Made by a program: the position numbers and the translations under genes. The notes beneath the pieces were generated by a model that did not search any database, had not been told where the DNA came from, and worked only from the letters and a program-made list of their open reading frames with translations. A stretch of DNA of 46,839 nucleotides. Origin: Pseudomonadota bacterium (GTDB taxonomy: Bacteria; Pseudomonadota; Alphaproteobacteria; Rhizobiales; Hyphomicrobiaceae). Within the stretch, counting starts at the first letter, position 1, and each line of letters opens with the position of its first letter. The stretch spans positions 1-46,839 of the forward strand of contig JAFAFW010000030.1 of NCBI GenBank assembly GCA_023423275.1, in the 5' to 3' direction. This document shows positions 15,717-24,691 of the stretch, piece after piece.

Positions 15717-17048
15717 TCACTCCGCCGACAGTTTTAGATGCCGTTCAAGCCACTTTGCCGTCCGTAATAAGCGCCCATCGTTTCCGCGGGCGCCGATGAG
15801 CTGCACCCCCAGCGGCATTCCGTCGACGGTGAGTAGCGGCAGCGTGACCGCGGGCATGCCGAGATACGTCCACATGCCATTGAAAGTCGGGTTGCCCGTG
15901 GTTCCGAGGTCTGCCGGTGCGGGACCGGTTGCGGCGGGCATCAGAAGGGCATCGTAACGTTCCAGCACGGCTTCGACGGCAGCACAGGCGCCATCTCGAC
16001 CGCTCACCGCTTGAATATAGTCCGCCGCACTCAGGCGCGCGCCTTGCGTCAGTCTCTCCCGGAGACCGGTGCTGAAGGCGTCTCCGGCCCGGTTGGCCAG
16101 CGGTCCGTAATACGCGGTGTTTTCCGCGAGCTGAACGGTGATTTGCCAAGCACTCACCGCATCCAATACCGGGATGTCGCACGTCTCGCATTGCGTTCCA
16201 AGCCTAGAGACCAGCGCTGTGAATGCGTCTCGCGTCGCGGTGTCGGTGCTCTCCCATGCGGGCGATTTCACGAACGCCAGCGTCGGCTGGACAGGCGGCG
16301 GCTCGTTACTTGTCGTACGGATCTGCGACACGCCCTGCGGTTTCATCGCCGGGTCACGAGGGTCGTAAAGGGAGAGGCAATCGGTGATGAGCGCCAGATC
16401 CTCCACGGATCGGCCATAGACGCCGATCGTGTCCAGGCTGTGTGACTGAAGCAGAACGCCCGTCCTGGAAATCCGACCGAAGGTCGGCTTCAGCGCGTAG
16501 ATGCCGCAATACGAAGCCGGTCGGATCACCGAGCCGCCGGTTTGGGTGGCGAGCGCCCCGGGCATCATTCCCGCCGCGATGCCTGCCGCCGATCCCGATG
16601 ACGAGCCACCCGGCGTATGGTTGAGGTTCAGCGGATTACGCGTTTTCGGCGGCGTCAGCGTCGCCAGTTCGGTCGTGACGGTTTTGCCCATGATAACCGC
16701 GCCAGCAGCCCGCAGCGCAGCCACACAGGCCGCATCAGTTGTCGGCCGGCGTCCCCGGAAATAGGGCGAACCGTTCTCGGTCGGCATATCAGCGGTATCG
16801 ATGATGTCTTTGATGCCGAACGGCACGCCATGCAGAGGCCCGAGCAGTTTGCCGTCCTCGACGGCCTGGTCTGCGGCACGGGCCTGCGCGAGCGCATAAT
16901 CCGGATCGATGTAGGCCCAGGCCTGAACCTCGGCGTCGCGCTGCGCGACCTGCTCGAGACAGGCCGATACAAGCGCCTCCGATGTCGTCTCGCCACGGGC
17001 GATCGCACCGGCTGCCCCGGTGACAGATAGGCGATGCAACGCAATCAT
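15717..17048 (-). CDS. Amidase-signature family hydrolase
   Basis: The 443-residue protein belongs to the GatA/amidase-signature family, which hydrolyses amides by a Ser-cisSer-Lys triad. Lys80 lies in GVPFGIKDIID, the cis-Ser in HTPGGSSSGSAAG (around residue 150), and the nucleophile Ser173 in QTGGSVIRPA. The ATG at 17048 follows AGGAG by eight bases and is preferred to the GTG at 17057 that overlaps the TctA stop. It is the third gene of a leftward tctB-tctA-amidase operon, so it may act on an amide imported by that transporter. GatA itself is unlikely because gatB and gatC are absent. Substrate unknown. Confidence 0.88.
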   Translation of the reverse strand: MIALHRLSVTGAAGAIARGETTSEALVSACLEQVAQRDAEVQAWAYIDPDYALAQARAADQAVEDGKLLGPLHGVPFGIKDIIDTADMPTENGSPYFRGRRPTTDAACVAALRAAGAVIMGKTVTTELATLTPPKTRNPLNLNHTPGGSSSGSAAGIAAGMMPGALATQTGGSVIRPASYCGIYALKPTFGRISRTGVLLQSHSLDTIGVYGRSVEDLALITDCLSLYDPRDPAMKPQGVSQIRTTSNEPPPVQPTLAFVKSPAWESTDTATRDAFTALVSRLGTQCETCDIPVLDAVSAWQITVQLAENTAYYGPLANRAGDAFSTGLRERLTQGARLSAADYIQAVSGRDGACAAVEAVLERYDALLMPAATGPAPADLGTTGNPTFNGMWTYLGMPAVTLPLLTVDGMPLGVQLIGARGNDGRLLRTAKWLERHLKLSAE

Positions 17049-17053
17049 TGGGA

Positions 17054-18556
17054 TCACTCCTGAAAGACCGTGTCCCGGCTCCTGCGAATAGAGGGCAGCA
17101 CGGCAATCGCAATCAGCACCAATGCGATCAAGAGCAGCGCGGCGCTCAGCGGACGCTCAATGAACGTCATGAAGCTGCCGCGCGAAATCACCATCGCCTG
17201 GCGCAGTTTCTCTTCCATCAGCCGACCGAGCACGAAGCCAAGCAGCAGCGGTGCGGGCTCGAATCCGAACTTCGTCAGCATGTAGCCGAACAGGCCGAAC
17301 ACCGCGACCATCAGAACGTCGAAACCGGAATTATTGATCGAGTAGATGCCGATGCAGCAGAAGACGAGGATCGCGGGGAACATGAGCCGATAGGGGACTT
17401 TCAGCAACCGCACCCAGAGACCGATCAACGGCAGGTTGATGATCAACAGCATCAAATTGCCGATCCACATGGACGCGATCATGCCCCAGAACAGCGCCGG
17501 CTGATGCGTGATGACCTGGGGGCCTGGAACTATTCCGTGGATCGTCATGGCGCCGACCATCAGGGCCATGACGGCATTGGGAGGAATGCCGAGTGTCAGA
17601 AGGGGAATGAACGAGGTTTGCGCGCCGGCGTTGTTTGCGGATTCCGGCCCGGCCACACCTTCAATCGCGCCCTTTCCAAAACGATCCGGATCGTCGGCGA
17701 GCTTCTTCTCCAGCGTGTAGGAGGCGAACGGCCCCAGCACAGCACCGTTGCCCGGCAGCAATCCCAAAATCGCGCCAAGGAAGGTGCCACGGAAAATCGG
17801 AGCCATCGATTGGCGCATTTCCGAGAGGCCCGGCAGCAGCCGTCCGATGGGCGCGGCGACGACGTCACGCGTTTCCCGGGCATCGAGATTCCGGATGATC
17901 TCGGAGAAGCCGAAAATACCCATCGCGGCGACGGCAAAGTCTATGCCGTCGGCGAACTCGTTCCATCCGAAGGTGAGGCGTTCTTCGCCGGTCTCCAGGT
18001 CGATGCCGATCGTCGAAAGCAGGATGCCGACCAGAACCACGGCAATCGCCTTGGGCACGGATCCGCGCGCGAGAACGACGGCGAACATCAACCCCAGAAC
18101 CATAAGCGCGAAGTAATCCGCAGGGCCGAACAGCAGCGCCAGCTTTGTGAGCGGCACGCCGAGGGCTGCGATAACCAGCGTCGCAATCGTCCCCGCGATG
18201 AACGAGCCGATCGCGCAAATTCCGAGCGCTATTCCGGCGCGTCCCTGCTTCGCCATCTGATGGCCGTCGAGCACGGTGACGACAGCCGTCGCCTCGCCGG
18301 GGATATTGACGAGGATTGCCGTGGTCGAGCCGCCGTACTGGGCGCCGTAATAGATGCCGGACAACATGATCAGCGCGCCGACCGGATCGATGCCGAACGT
18401 GAGCGGCAACAGCATTGCGATGGTCGCGATAGGCCCGACGCCGGGAAGCACGCCGATAAGGGTGCCGATCATGCAGCCCAGGAAACACAATCCGACGTTC
18501 TTCAGCGTCAGCGCGGTCACGAAGCCGAGCGAGAGATTGCCGAGAAGATCGATCAA
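17054..18556 (-). CDS. TTT large membrane subunit TctA (second copy)
   Basis: This 500-residue multi-span protein has the canonical TctA motifs: GVLPGVGPIATIAMLLPLTFG near residue 37, ILVNIPGEATAVVTVLDG near residue 83, the second repeat GLLPGNGAVLGPFASY near residue 265 and GVAGPESANNAGAQTSFIPLLTLGIP near residue 300. It differs enough from the copy at 10.5 kb to be a separate transporter. The start is a TTG at 18556 overlapping the TctB stop (TTGA), so translation is probably coupled. No TctC receptor gene lies nearby. Confidence 0.94.
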   Translation of the reverse strand: MIDLLGNLSLGFVTALTLKNVGLCFLGCMIGTLIGVLPGVGPIATIAMLLPLTFGIDPVGALIMLSGIYYGAQYGGSTTAILVNIPGEATAVVTVLDGHQMAKQGRAGIALGICAIGSFIAGTIATLVIAALGVPLTKLALLFGPADYFALMVLGLMFAVVLARGSVPKAIAVVLVGILLSTIGIDLETGEERLTFGWNEFADGIDFAVAAMGIFGFSEIIRNLDARETRDVVAAPIGRLLPGLSEMRQSMAPIFRGTFLGAILGLLPGNGAVLGPFASYTLEKKLADDPDRFGKGAIEGVAGPESANNAGAQTSFIPLLTLGIPPNAVMALMVGAMTIHGIVPGPQVITHQPALFWGMIASMWIGNLMLLIINLPLIGLWVRLLKVPYRLMFPAILVFCCIGIYSINNSGFDVLMVAVFGLFGYMLTKFGFEPAPLLLGFVLGRLMEEKLRQAMVISRGSFMTFIERPLSAALLLIALVLIAIAVLPSIRRSRDTVFQE

Positions 18557-19083
18557 GTTGGCCTGCCTGAAAGGAGAAGAGTGAGGGGGTAGGGGACTGC
18601 GGTCGGCAGGACCGGAATGGGCAGTCCGAGGAGGAAGCTGAACAGGGCGATGCAGAAGGCGGTCAGCAACACCGTGAAAACGATGATCTCAAGCGGGCGC
18701 GTTTCAGGATCAGCCAAAGACCCGAAAAGTATGGCAATCGGCGCCGCGCAAATCAGGCCGAGCGGACGGATGGTCCAGGCGAACAACAGCGCGGCACCGA
18801 GAACAAAACAGACACCGCGCAAGTTCCATCTCGTCAGCGGCTCTTCGCTCCTCAGCGCGAAGCCCATGCCGACGAGTAAAACACCGAAGGCGCAAATCAG
18901 CGCCGAGACGATCTTCGGCATCATGCCCGAGCCGATGCCCGCGAACTGACCGAAGGCGAGATCCCAGGAGCCGACGAATCCGCCGATGCCGATCGCGAGA
19001 AGCATCAGTCCGCCCGCCAGATCCTGCGGCGAGGCGATCACACCGCGGTTCATGCGAGACGGCTCAGTCGGGGGATGCTGCAT
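18553..19083 (-). CDS. TTT small membrane subunit TctB (second copy)
   Basis: From the ATG at 19083 the product has 176 residues with four predicted membrane segments and the TctB-like stretch IGSGMMPKIVSALICAFGVLLVG. GGGGA just upstream supports this start; the frame stays open to 19116. It overlaps tctA by four bases and heads the tctB-tctA-amidase operon. A receptor would have to be encoded elsewhere, as is common in genomes with many Bug-type proteins. Confidence 0.85.
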   Translation of the reverse strand: MQHPPTEPSRMNRGVIASPQDLAGGLMLLAIGIGGFVGSWDLAFGQFAGIGSGMMPKIVSALICAFGVLLVGMGFALRSEEPLTRWNLRGVCFVLGAALLFAWTIRPLGLICAAPIAILFGSLADPETRPLEIIVFTVLLTAFCIALFSFLLGLPIPVLPTAVPYPLTLLLSGRPT

Positions 19084-19237
19084 GTTCCCCGTGTCCTCCC
19101 TGTCGCAAATCGGCACTTCGTGCTCTCATCGGCAAAGCTAACCCGGTCGGGAGCCCCTGGCTACCCGTCTCGCCAGTCGACGAAGGTCGTGTGCCGGACG
19201 AGATCAGCGCCGGCGGCGAAAAAGGCATTGCCAAGCG

Positions 19238-19262
19238 GCAGGCAGAGGGGTTTGCTGCCTGC
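19238..19262. repeat. Inverted repeat in tctB2/enoyl-CoA hydratase intergenic region
   Basis: GCAGGCAG (19238-19245) and GCAGGCAG in reverse complement (19255-19262) are separated by nine bases. The site lies in the divergent region between tctB and the enoyl-CoA hydratase gene. With no T run it is more likely an operator or mRNA leader hairpin than a terminator. Confidence 0.4.
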
Positions 19263-19310
19263 AACGCGCGCCCTATGGGCCGGTCCACAGCTTTTGAGAG
19301 GTTTAGATAG

Positions 19311-20123
19311 ATGAGCCGCACCGATCCGGCTGAGAACCGTTCTGCCAACGAGGACTTGATCTACGAAATCCGCAACAGCATTGGCTACGTCACATTGAAC
19401 AGGCCGCAAGCCCGCAATGCCCTGACATTCCCGATGTACGAACGGCTCGCGGATATCTGTGGCAACGCGCCGACGGACGGTTCGGTGAAGGCGATCGTGA
19501 TTTCGGGTGCCGGTGATCGCGCCTTTGCGGCTGGCACGGACATTTCCCTGTTCCGCGACTTCAAATCGCCGGAGCAGGGCATCGGCTACGAGAAGAAGAC
19601 GGACGAGAATTTTACGCGCATGGAAGGTTGCCCGATCCCGACGATCGCGGCGATTTCTGGGGCGTGCACGGGCGGCGGCGCAGGCATTGCAGCCTGCTGC
19701 GACATGCGCATCGGGACCCGCGATATGAAGTTTGGCTTCCCGATCGCGCGCACGCTCGGCAATTGTCTGTCGGCATCCACCTTGGCGCGGCTTGTCGGTC
19801 TGCTCGGCGAAGCAAGGGTGGTCGACCTGATCTACACCGCCCGCCTGATCGGTGCGGAAGAAGCCCTCAGCGTCGGTCTGGTTTCTGAACTGGTTGACGA
19901 TAAGGCTGCACTGATGGCCCGTGCACAGGAGTTGGCCCTTCAGCTTGCCGGCCATGCTCCGTTGACGATGCGGGTTACAAAGCAACTCCTGGCCCGCATG
20001 CGGCACGCAGGCCCGCACGTCGACGATTCCGATCTCGTCGCCCAAGTCTACACCAGCGCCGATTTCCGCGAGGGACTTGAGTCCTTCCTGTCCAAGCGGC
20101 CACCGCGATGGACCGGCAAATAG
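19311..20123 (+). CDS. Enoyl-CoA hydratase/isomerase family protein
   Basis: The 270-residue crotonase-fold protein carries the CoA-binding and oxyanion-hole elements GAGDRAFAAGTDISLF (near residue 64) and ISGACTGGGAGIAACCDMRIG (near residue 115), and the family C-terminus FREGLESFLSKRPPRWTG. It would hydrate or isomerise an acyl-CoA in the cytoplasm. The ATG at 19311 follows GAGAGG by nine bases. It precedes a 3-hydroxyisobutyrate dehydrogenase by 42 bases, hinting at branched-chain acyl-CoA breakdown. It is too short for 3-hydroxyisobutyryl-CoA hydrolase, so the exact reaction is open. Confidence 0.88.
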   Translation: MSRTDPAENRSANEDLIYEIRNSIGYVTLNRPQARNALTFPMYERLADICGNAPTDGSVKAIVISGAGDRAFAAGTDISLFRDFKSPEQGIGYEKKTDENFTRMEGCPIPTIAAISGACTGGGAGIAACCDMRIGTRDMKFGFPIARTLGNCLSASTLARLVGLLGEARVVDLIYTARLIGAEEALSVGLVSELVDDKAALMARAQELALQLAGHAPLTMRVTKQLLARMRHAGPHVDDSDLVAQVYTSADFREGLESFLSKRPPRWTGK

Positions 20124-20165
20124 CCGAGACGCTGATAGCAACAAGGCACTGCCGGAGGAACACAC

Positions 20166-21059
20166 ATGACGAAGATCGCTTTCATCGGCCTCGGAAACAT
20201 GGGTGTTCCGATGGCCGGAAACCTCGTCAAGGCCGGGCATTCCGTGACTGGTTTTGACCTTCTCCCGGCGAACATCGAGACGTCGGCTGCACGAGGTGTC
20301 GTGCCCGCTGCAAGCGCCGAGGCAGCGACCGAGGGTGCCGATATCGTTCTGACCATGCTGCCCGCCGGCAAGGACACGGTTGCGGTCTACGAGAAAACGA
20401 ACGTTCTCTCAGCGGCTGCAAACGGTGCCGTCTTCGTCGACTGTTCGACGATCGACGTCGCTTCGGCACGGCGCGCCCACGAACTGGCGGGCAAAGCAGG
20501 AAAGCTGTCACTCGATTGCCCCGTATCGGGAGGCGTTGGCGGCGCGGAAGCAGCGACGCTCACCTTAATGGCAGGCGGCGGCACCGAGGCCTTCGAGAAG
20601 GCGCGTCCCGTTCTGGAGACCATGAGCCGTAAGGTCGTCCATTGCGGTGAAGCCGGTGCGGGCCAGGCGGCCAAGATCTGCAACAACATGATCCTCGGCA
20701 TCAGCATGATCGGCGTTTGCGAAGCCTTCAACCTGGCCGACAAATTGGGGCTGTCGCATCAGGCGCTGTTCGACGTGGCGTCGACGTCATCCGGCCAGTG
20801 CTGGTCGCTGACGACGTATTGCCCCGTCCCCGGACCTGTGCCGTCATCCCCGGCCAACAATGGATATAAGCCGGGCTTTGCTGCCGCGCTGATGCTGAAG
20901 GATCTCAGCTTGTCCCAGGATGCGGCCCGCACGACCGGCGCGGCAACGCCGATGGGTGCTGAAGCCGCGCAGCTATATCAGCGCTTCGTGGCAGCCGGTC
21001 ACGGCGGTCAGGATTTCTCCGGCATCATCGACTATCTGGCCGGACGTGCCCCGGCTTGA
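20166..21059 (+). CDS. mmsB: 3-hydroxyisobutyrate dehydrogenase
   Basis: This 297-residue beta-hydroxyacid dehydrogenase oxidises 3-hydroxyisobutyrate to methylmalonate semialdehyde with NAD in valine breakdown. It shows the N-terminal dinucleotide motif GLGNMGVPMAGNL, the substrate loop DCPVSGGVGGA near residue 119, and the catalytic-lysine segment GAGQAAKICNNM near residue 168. The segment WSLTTYCPVPGPVPSSPANN followed by GFAAALMLKDLSLSQDA is typical of MmsB rather than of tartronate semialdehyde reductase. GGAGG lies seven bases before the ATG. It is probably cotranscribed with the enoyl-CoA hydratase gene. Confidence 0.9.
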   Translation: MTKIAFIGLGNMGVPMAGNLVKAGHSVTGFDLLPANIETSAARGVVPAASAEAATEGADIVLTMLPAGKDTVAVYEKTNVLSAAANGAVFVDCSTIDVASARRAHELAGKAGKLSLDCPVSGGVGGAEAATLTLMAGGGTEAFEKARPVLETMSRKVVHCGEAGAGQAAKICNNMILGISMIGVCEAFNLADKLGLSHQALFDVASTSSGQCWSLTTYCPVPGPVPSSPANNGYKPGFAAALMLKDLSLSQDAARTTGAATPMGAEAAQLYQRFVAAGHGGQDFSGIIDYLAGRAPA

Positions 21060-21159
21060 GCCTCGGGAACGCCGACGCCGCGGCGCGGGTTTTGTCATGC
21101 AGGAGAGGCTCGCAGTCCGCGAGCACGGCATTGCAACTGCGTGAACCGGGTGCACCACC

Positions 21160-21528
21160 ATGACGGACACGACCCTGAAGAAAATCCACGGCCAGGACTC
21201 ACCGAAGGGAGACATGGGCCAAACCTATCTCGTCTCCGGCAAGCGCGTTTCCATGCGCCTGTGGGAGAGCGAGGCGGCGGACAAGCGCAAAGGTGAAAGC
21301 GTAAGGGATTACGAGACGGTCGGTTATGTGATCGCCGGGCGGGCGGATGTGGAAATCGAAGGCCAGCTCATGCATCTGGAGCAGGGCGATTCCTGGCTGG
21401 TTCCGGCGGGCGCGCGACATACCTACCGCATCCTTGAGCCGTTCACCGCCATCGAGGCAACGGCGCCGCCAGCGGAGGTGCATGGCCGTGATATGCCGCG
21501 CGGCGAGGATTGGCCGGAGCGCATCTAA
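21160..21528 (+). CDS. Small cupin-domain protein
   Basis: The 122-residue protein is a single cupin barrel. Motif-like segments are VGYVIAGRADVEIEGQ and GDSWLVPAGARHTYRI, the second with the family His; the first motif lacks the usual paired histidines, so metal binding is doubtful. It lies 100 bases after mmsB and 63 bases before the dehalogenase gene on the same strand. Small cupins like this may be sugar-acid isomerases, dioxygenase-like proteins or sensors; I cannot assign a reaction. Confidence 0.82.
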   Translation: MTDTTLKKIHGQDSPKGDMGQTYLVSGKRVSMRLWESEAADKRKGESVRDYETVGYVIAGRADVEIEGQLMHLEQGDSWLVPAGARHTYRILEPFTAIEATAPPAEVHGRDMPRGEDWPERI

Positions 21529-21591
21529 CGGCGGGACAATGATAGGCGTGTCGGCGTGCCCACCGGCGAAGCTGGGCAGGGGAGGGGAACA

Positions 21592-22257
21592 ATGCGCCAT
21601 TTCGTATTTGATGCCTACGGGACCTTGTTCGATGTCCACGCTGCCGCTGCCTGCTATCGCAGTGCCATCGGACCATCCTGGGAGCGGCTGTCTCAGGTCT
21701 GGCGGACGAAACACCTGGAATATAGCTGGGTGCACGCCCTGACCGGCCGGCATGAGCGCTTCTGGATTCTCGCCGAGCGCAGCCTCGACTACGCGATCTC
21801 CCTCGTTGGCGGCATTCCGGCCGACACGCGCGCCCAGCTTCTCGCGTCTTATCGCACGATGGCTGCCTATCCCGAGGTTGCAAGCGTCCTCAGCGATCTG
21901 CGGGGCGAGGGAGCCCGGCTGGCGATCCTCACCAATGGCGACCGGGATATGATCAACGAGGCTGTGGCGTCAGCCGGATTGGCTGGTCTTTTCGATGAGA
22001 TCCTCACCGTGCACGAGGCGGGCATCTACAAACCCAGTCCGAAGGTCTATCAGCTCGCCTGTGACCGCTTCAGCGTGGCGCCGGGTGCCATCTCGTTCCA
22101 ATCCTCCAATCGCTGGGACATCGCGGGCGCGAAGGCCTTCGGTTTTCACTGCGCCTGGATCAACCGACTGAACGCGCCGGACGAATACCCGGATCTACAA
22201 CCCGATTGTACACTCACCGATCTCAAGCCGCTTTCGGCGCTGTTAACGAAGCAATAA
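21592..22257 (+). CDS. Haloacid dehalogenase, type II (HAD superfamily)
   Basis: From the ATG at 21592 (GGAGGGG upstream) the product has 221 residues, the length of L-2-haloacid dehalogenases. The nucleophile Asp7 is in FDAYGTLFD, HAD motif II is ILTNGD, motif III lysine is in GIYKPSPKVYQL, and the type II signature FQSSNRWDIAGAKAFGF is present. Such enzymes convert S-2-haloacids to R-2-hydroxyacids, but many members are annotated only by similarity. The aromatic-rich cap (residues 15-90) is intact. It may be cotranscribed with the cupin gene. Confidence 0.88.
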   Translation: MRHFVFDAYGTLFDVHAAAACYRSAIGPSWERLSQVWRTKHLEYSWVHALTGRHERFWILAERSLDYAISLVGGIPADTRAQLLASYRTMAAYPEVASVLSDLRGEGARLAILTNGDRDMINEAVASAGLAGLFDEILTVHEAGIYKPSPKVYQLACDRFSVAPGAISFQSSNRWDIAGAKAFGFHCAWINRLNAPDEYPDLQPDCTLTDLKPLSALLTKQ

Positions 22258-22374
22258 CGGGCGACCGACGCGTCATGTCCGCATTGATCCTTGATCGCCC
22301 CATCCCTAAATCAGCAGTGCCTGGCTGACGGCGGTGAGGCTCGAAAACTGCTGATCACAAGAAGGACAAGTCCG

Positions 22375-22812
22375 ATGTACAGGAACATTCTGGTGACGAC
22401 GGATGGTTCGGAGTTTTCCGAGCGCGCGTTCGCTCACGCAGTCGAACTGGCGAAGGTCTCCAAAGCGAGACTTACCGCCGTCACCGTGACGGCCCCGCTC
22501 GAGTACATCGCTTTCGAGGGGGTCGTGTATCCCGACGATCCGGAGCGTTTCAAGCAGATCACGACGGCCCACGCAGAGGCGGCGCTCGACGCCGTTGCCA
22601 ATGTCGCCCGCGTCGCCGGGGTGGAATGCGAGCGCGTGCATATCGAGAACCCCTATCCGTACGAGGGCATCATCGCGACCGCGAAAGAGAAGGGTTGCGA
22701 TCTGATCGTGATGGCCTCGCACGGCCGTCGTGGTCTCTCAGCGCTGCTGCTCGGCAGCGAGACGCAGAAAGTTCTGACCCACAGCACCATACCGGTTCTG
22801 GTTTATCGATAA
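22375..22812 (+). CDS. Universal stress protein, UspA family
   Basis: The 145-residue protein has a single USP domain: the N-terminal strand MYRNILVTTDGSEFSERAF, and the ATP-binding consensus at the end, ASHG-x9-GS (residues ~117-131), with Ala in place of the first Gly. It ends with STIPVLVYR. Nucleotide binding is plausible. The ATG at 22375 follows AAGGA by nine bases; the upstream open frame has no homology. A hairpin terminator follows at 22838. Its target and inducing stress are unknown. Confidence 0.92.
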   Translation: MYRNILVTTDGSEFSERAFAHAVELAKVSKARLTAVTVTAPLEYIAFEGVVYPDDPERFKQITTAHAEAALDAVANVARVAGVECERVHIENPYPYEGIIATAKEKGCDLIVMASHGRRGLSALLLGSETQKVLTHSTIPVLVYR

Positions 22813-22837
22813 TGTTTTGAGCGGTTGTGCTGGAAAT

Positions 22838-22867
22838 GCCGTCCCGGGCGACAAGCGCCGGGACGGC
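22838..22867. terminator. Hairpin between convergent usp and ilvD-like genes
   Basis: A perfect 10-bp stem (GCCGTCCCGG with its complement) surrounds a 10-base loop between two convergent genes. It lacks a clear T run, but position and stem strength suggest termination from both sides. Confidence 0.6.
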
Positions 22868-22885
22868 CAGTATCCGATCGCCCGC

Positions 22886-24622
22886 CTATCGCGCCTGCCC
22901 ATCCGGTGTCAGGAAGTCGAAATCGCAGCCCTGCGGCGCCTGAAGCACGGTCTCGCGGAACAGGCGGTCGTAGCCGCGCGGAGCCTTGGGCACCGGAATT
23001 TTGCTGACTTCCGCGCGCCGCGTCGCCAACTCCTTCTCGTCCACCAGCAGGTCCAACCGGCGCTCCTTCACGCTGAGGCGAATGCGGTCGCCGTCCCGTA
23101 CGAGACCAAGCGGGCCTCCGGCTGCGGCTTCCGGCGCAACGTGCAACACGATGGTTCCGTACGCCGTGCCGGACATGCGCGCGTCCGAAATGCGCACCAT
23201 GTCCTTCACGCCCGCCGCGAGCAGCTTTTTCGGGATCGGAAGGAAGCCCGCTTCGGGCATTCCATAGGGCGAACGCGGCCCTGCATTTTGAAGGATCAGG
23301 ACGTCCTCGGGCTTCACGTCGAGGTCGGGATCATCGATGCGCTGAGCCATGTCCTCAAGCGAAGTAAAGACGACCGCGCGGCCCTCGATTTCGAACAGCG
23401 ATGGCGTCGCCGCCGAACGCTTGATGATGGCGCCATTTGGGGCCAGAGAGCCGAACAGGGCTACGAGACCGCCCTGCGGCTCGAACGGCTTGTCAGCGGA
23501 GGATATGACCCGGCGGTCGACGTAGTCGCCTTCCTCCGCCGCGAGACGCTCGCCCAAGGTCTGTCCCGTCACGGTCATGCAGTCCAGATGGAGCAGGGGC
23601 TTGAGTTCGCGCAGGATGGCACCGATCCCGCCCGCCGCGAAGAAGTCCTCCATATAGAACTCGTTGCCGACCGGCTTCACGGCAGCCAGCACGGGTGTGG
23701 TATCGGACAGCTCGTTGAACCGGTTCAGGTCGAGGGGAATGCCGAGACGTCCGGCGATGGCCGCAAGATGGATCACACCGTTCGTGGAGCCGCCGAGAGA
23801 GAGCAGGACGCGCACCGCATTCTCAACTGACTTCGGCGTGATGATCTTGTCGGGCGTCAGCCCGGTGCGGACCATATTGACGGCCTCCACGCCGCTCGCC
23901 TCCGCGGCCCGCAGACGATCCGCATGGACGGCTGGAATGGCCGCTGTTCCCGGCAGGGTCATGCCGAGCGCCTCGGCAATCGCCGCCATGGTCGATGCGG
24001 TTCCCATCACGGCGCAGGTGCCGGACGTGGTCACAAGCCGGCCTTCGACCGCCTCGATTTCCTCCTTGTCGATTTCACCCGCGCGGAACTTCACCCAGAA
24101 CTTCCGGCAGTCGGTGCAGGCGCCGACCCGGTCGTCGCGATAGCGCGATGTCATCTGCGGGCCGCCGATCAGCATGACGGCGGGCTTGCCGGCACTGGCC
24201 GCGCCCATGAGCTGAGCGGGCACGGTCTTGTCGCAACCGCCCATCAGCACGACGGCGTCCATCGGCTGGGCGCGGATCATCTCCTCCGTATCCATCGCCA
24301 TCAGATTGCGGAACTTCATCGAGTTCGGCGCCAGCGTGGATTCGTGCAGCGAAATCGTCGGGAAGGTGAGCGCCAGGCCGCCCGCAGCGGTGATGCCGCG
24401 CCGGACCGCCTCGGCGAGTTCGGGAAAATGGCGATGACACGGATTGAACTGGCTCGCCGTCATGGCAATCCCGATCACCGGCCGCCGCAATTCATCCATC
24501 GAGTAGCCCATCGAGCGCGCGAAGGCGCGGCGCATGTAGATGGAGAAATCGCGGTCGCCGTAGTTCTGAAGGCCGCGCAGGAAACCCTGCTCTGGATCGG
24601 GTTTCTTATCCTGTTCGGCCAT
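22886..24622 (-). CDS. IlvD/Edd-family dehydratase, probable sugar-acid dehydratase
   Basis: This 578-residue protein is an iron-sulfur dehydratase of the IlvD/Edd family. The three cluster cysteines are Cys62 (FNPCHRHF), Cys130 (GGCDKTVPA, followed by Lys132 that is carbamylated in the family) and Cys203 (SGTCAVMGTAST). GACTDCRKFW near residue 168 is typical of the pentonate/hexonate dehydratase branch such as L-arabinonate dehydratase rather than of biosynthetic IlvD. It would convert an aldonic acid to a 2-keto-3-deoxy acid. It lies on the same strand as gyrA and lysE; no sugar transporter is adjacent. The exact substrate is not resolved. Confidence 0.88.
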   Translation of the reverse strand: MAEQDKKPDPEQGFLRGLQNYGDRDFSIYMRRAFARSMGYSMDELRRPVIGIAMTASQFNPCHRHFPELAEAVRRGITAAGGLALTFPTISLHESTLAPNSMKFRNLMAMDTEEMIRAQPMDAVVLMGGCDKTVPAQLMGAASAGKPAVMLIGGPQMTSRYRDDRVGACTDCRKFWVKFRAGEIDKEEIEAVEGRLVTTSGTCAVMGTASTMAAIAEALGMTLPGTAAIPAVHADRLRAAEASGVEAVNMVRTGLTPDKIITPKSVENAVRVLLSLGGSTNGVIHLAAIAGRLGIPLDLNRFNELSDTTPVLAAVKPVGNEFYMEDFFAAGGIGAILRELKPLLHLDCMTVTGQTLGERLAAEEGDYVDRRVISSADKPFEPQGGLVALFGSLAPNGAIIKRSAATPSLFEIEGRAVVFTSLEDMAQRIDDPDLDVKPEDVLILQNAGPRSPYGMPEAGFLPIPKKLLAAGVKDMVRISDARMSGTAYGTIVLHVAPEAAAGGPLGLVRDGDRIRLSVKERRLDLLVDEKELATRRAEVSKIPVPKAPRGYDRLFRETVLQAPQGCDFDFLTPDGQAR

Positions 24623-24691
24623 GGCGTATCGTTCCCTGTCGTTTGGCTAATGGCGCTATCGGTTATCGGTTTCACCGGTCCTGCCCGGCGA

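Noticed and set aside
22275..22300. TTGAT-like half sites upstream of the universal stress protein gene, resembling an FNR/FixK box
   Set aside because: The sequence reads TTGATCCTTGATCG; the second half does not match ATCAA, so it is not a credible FixK/FNR site.
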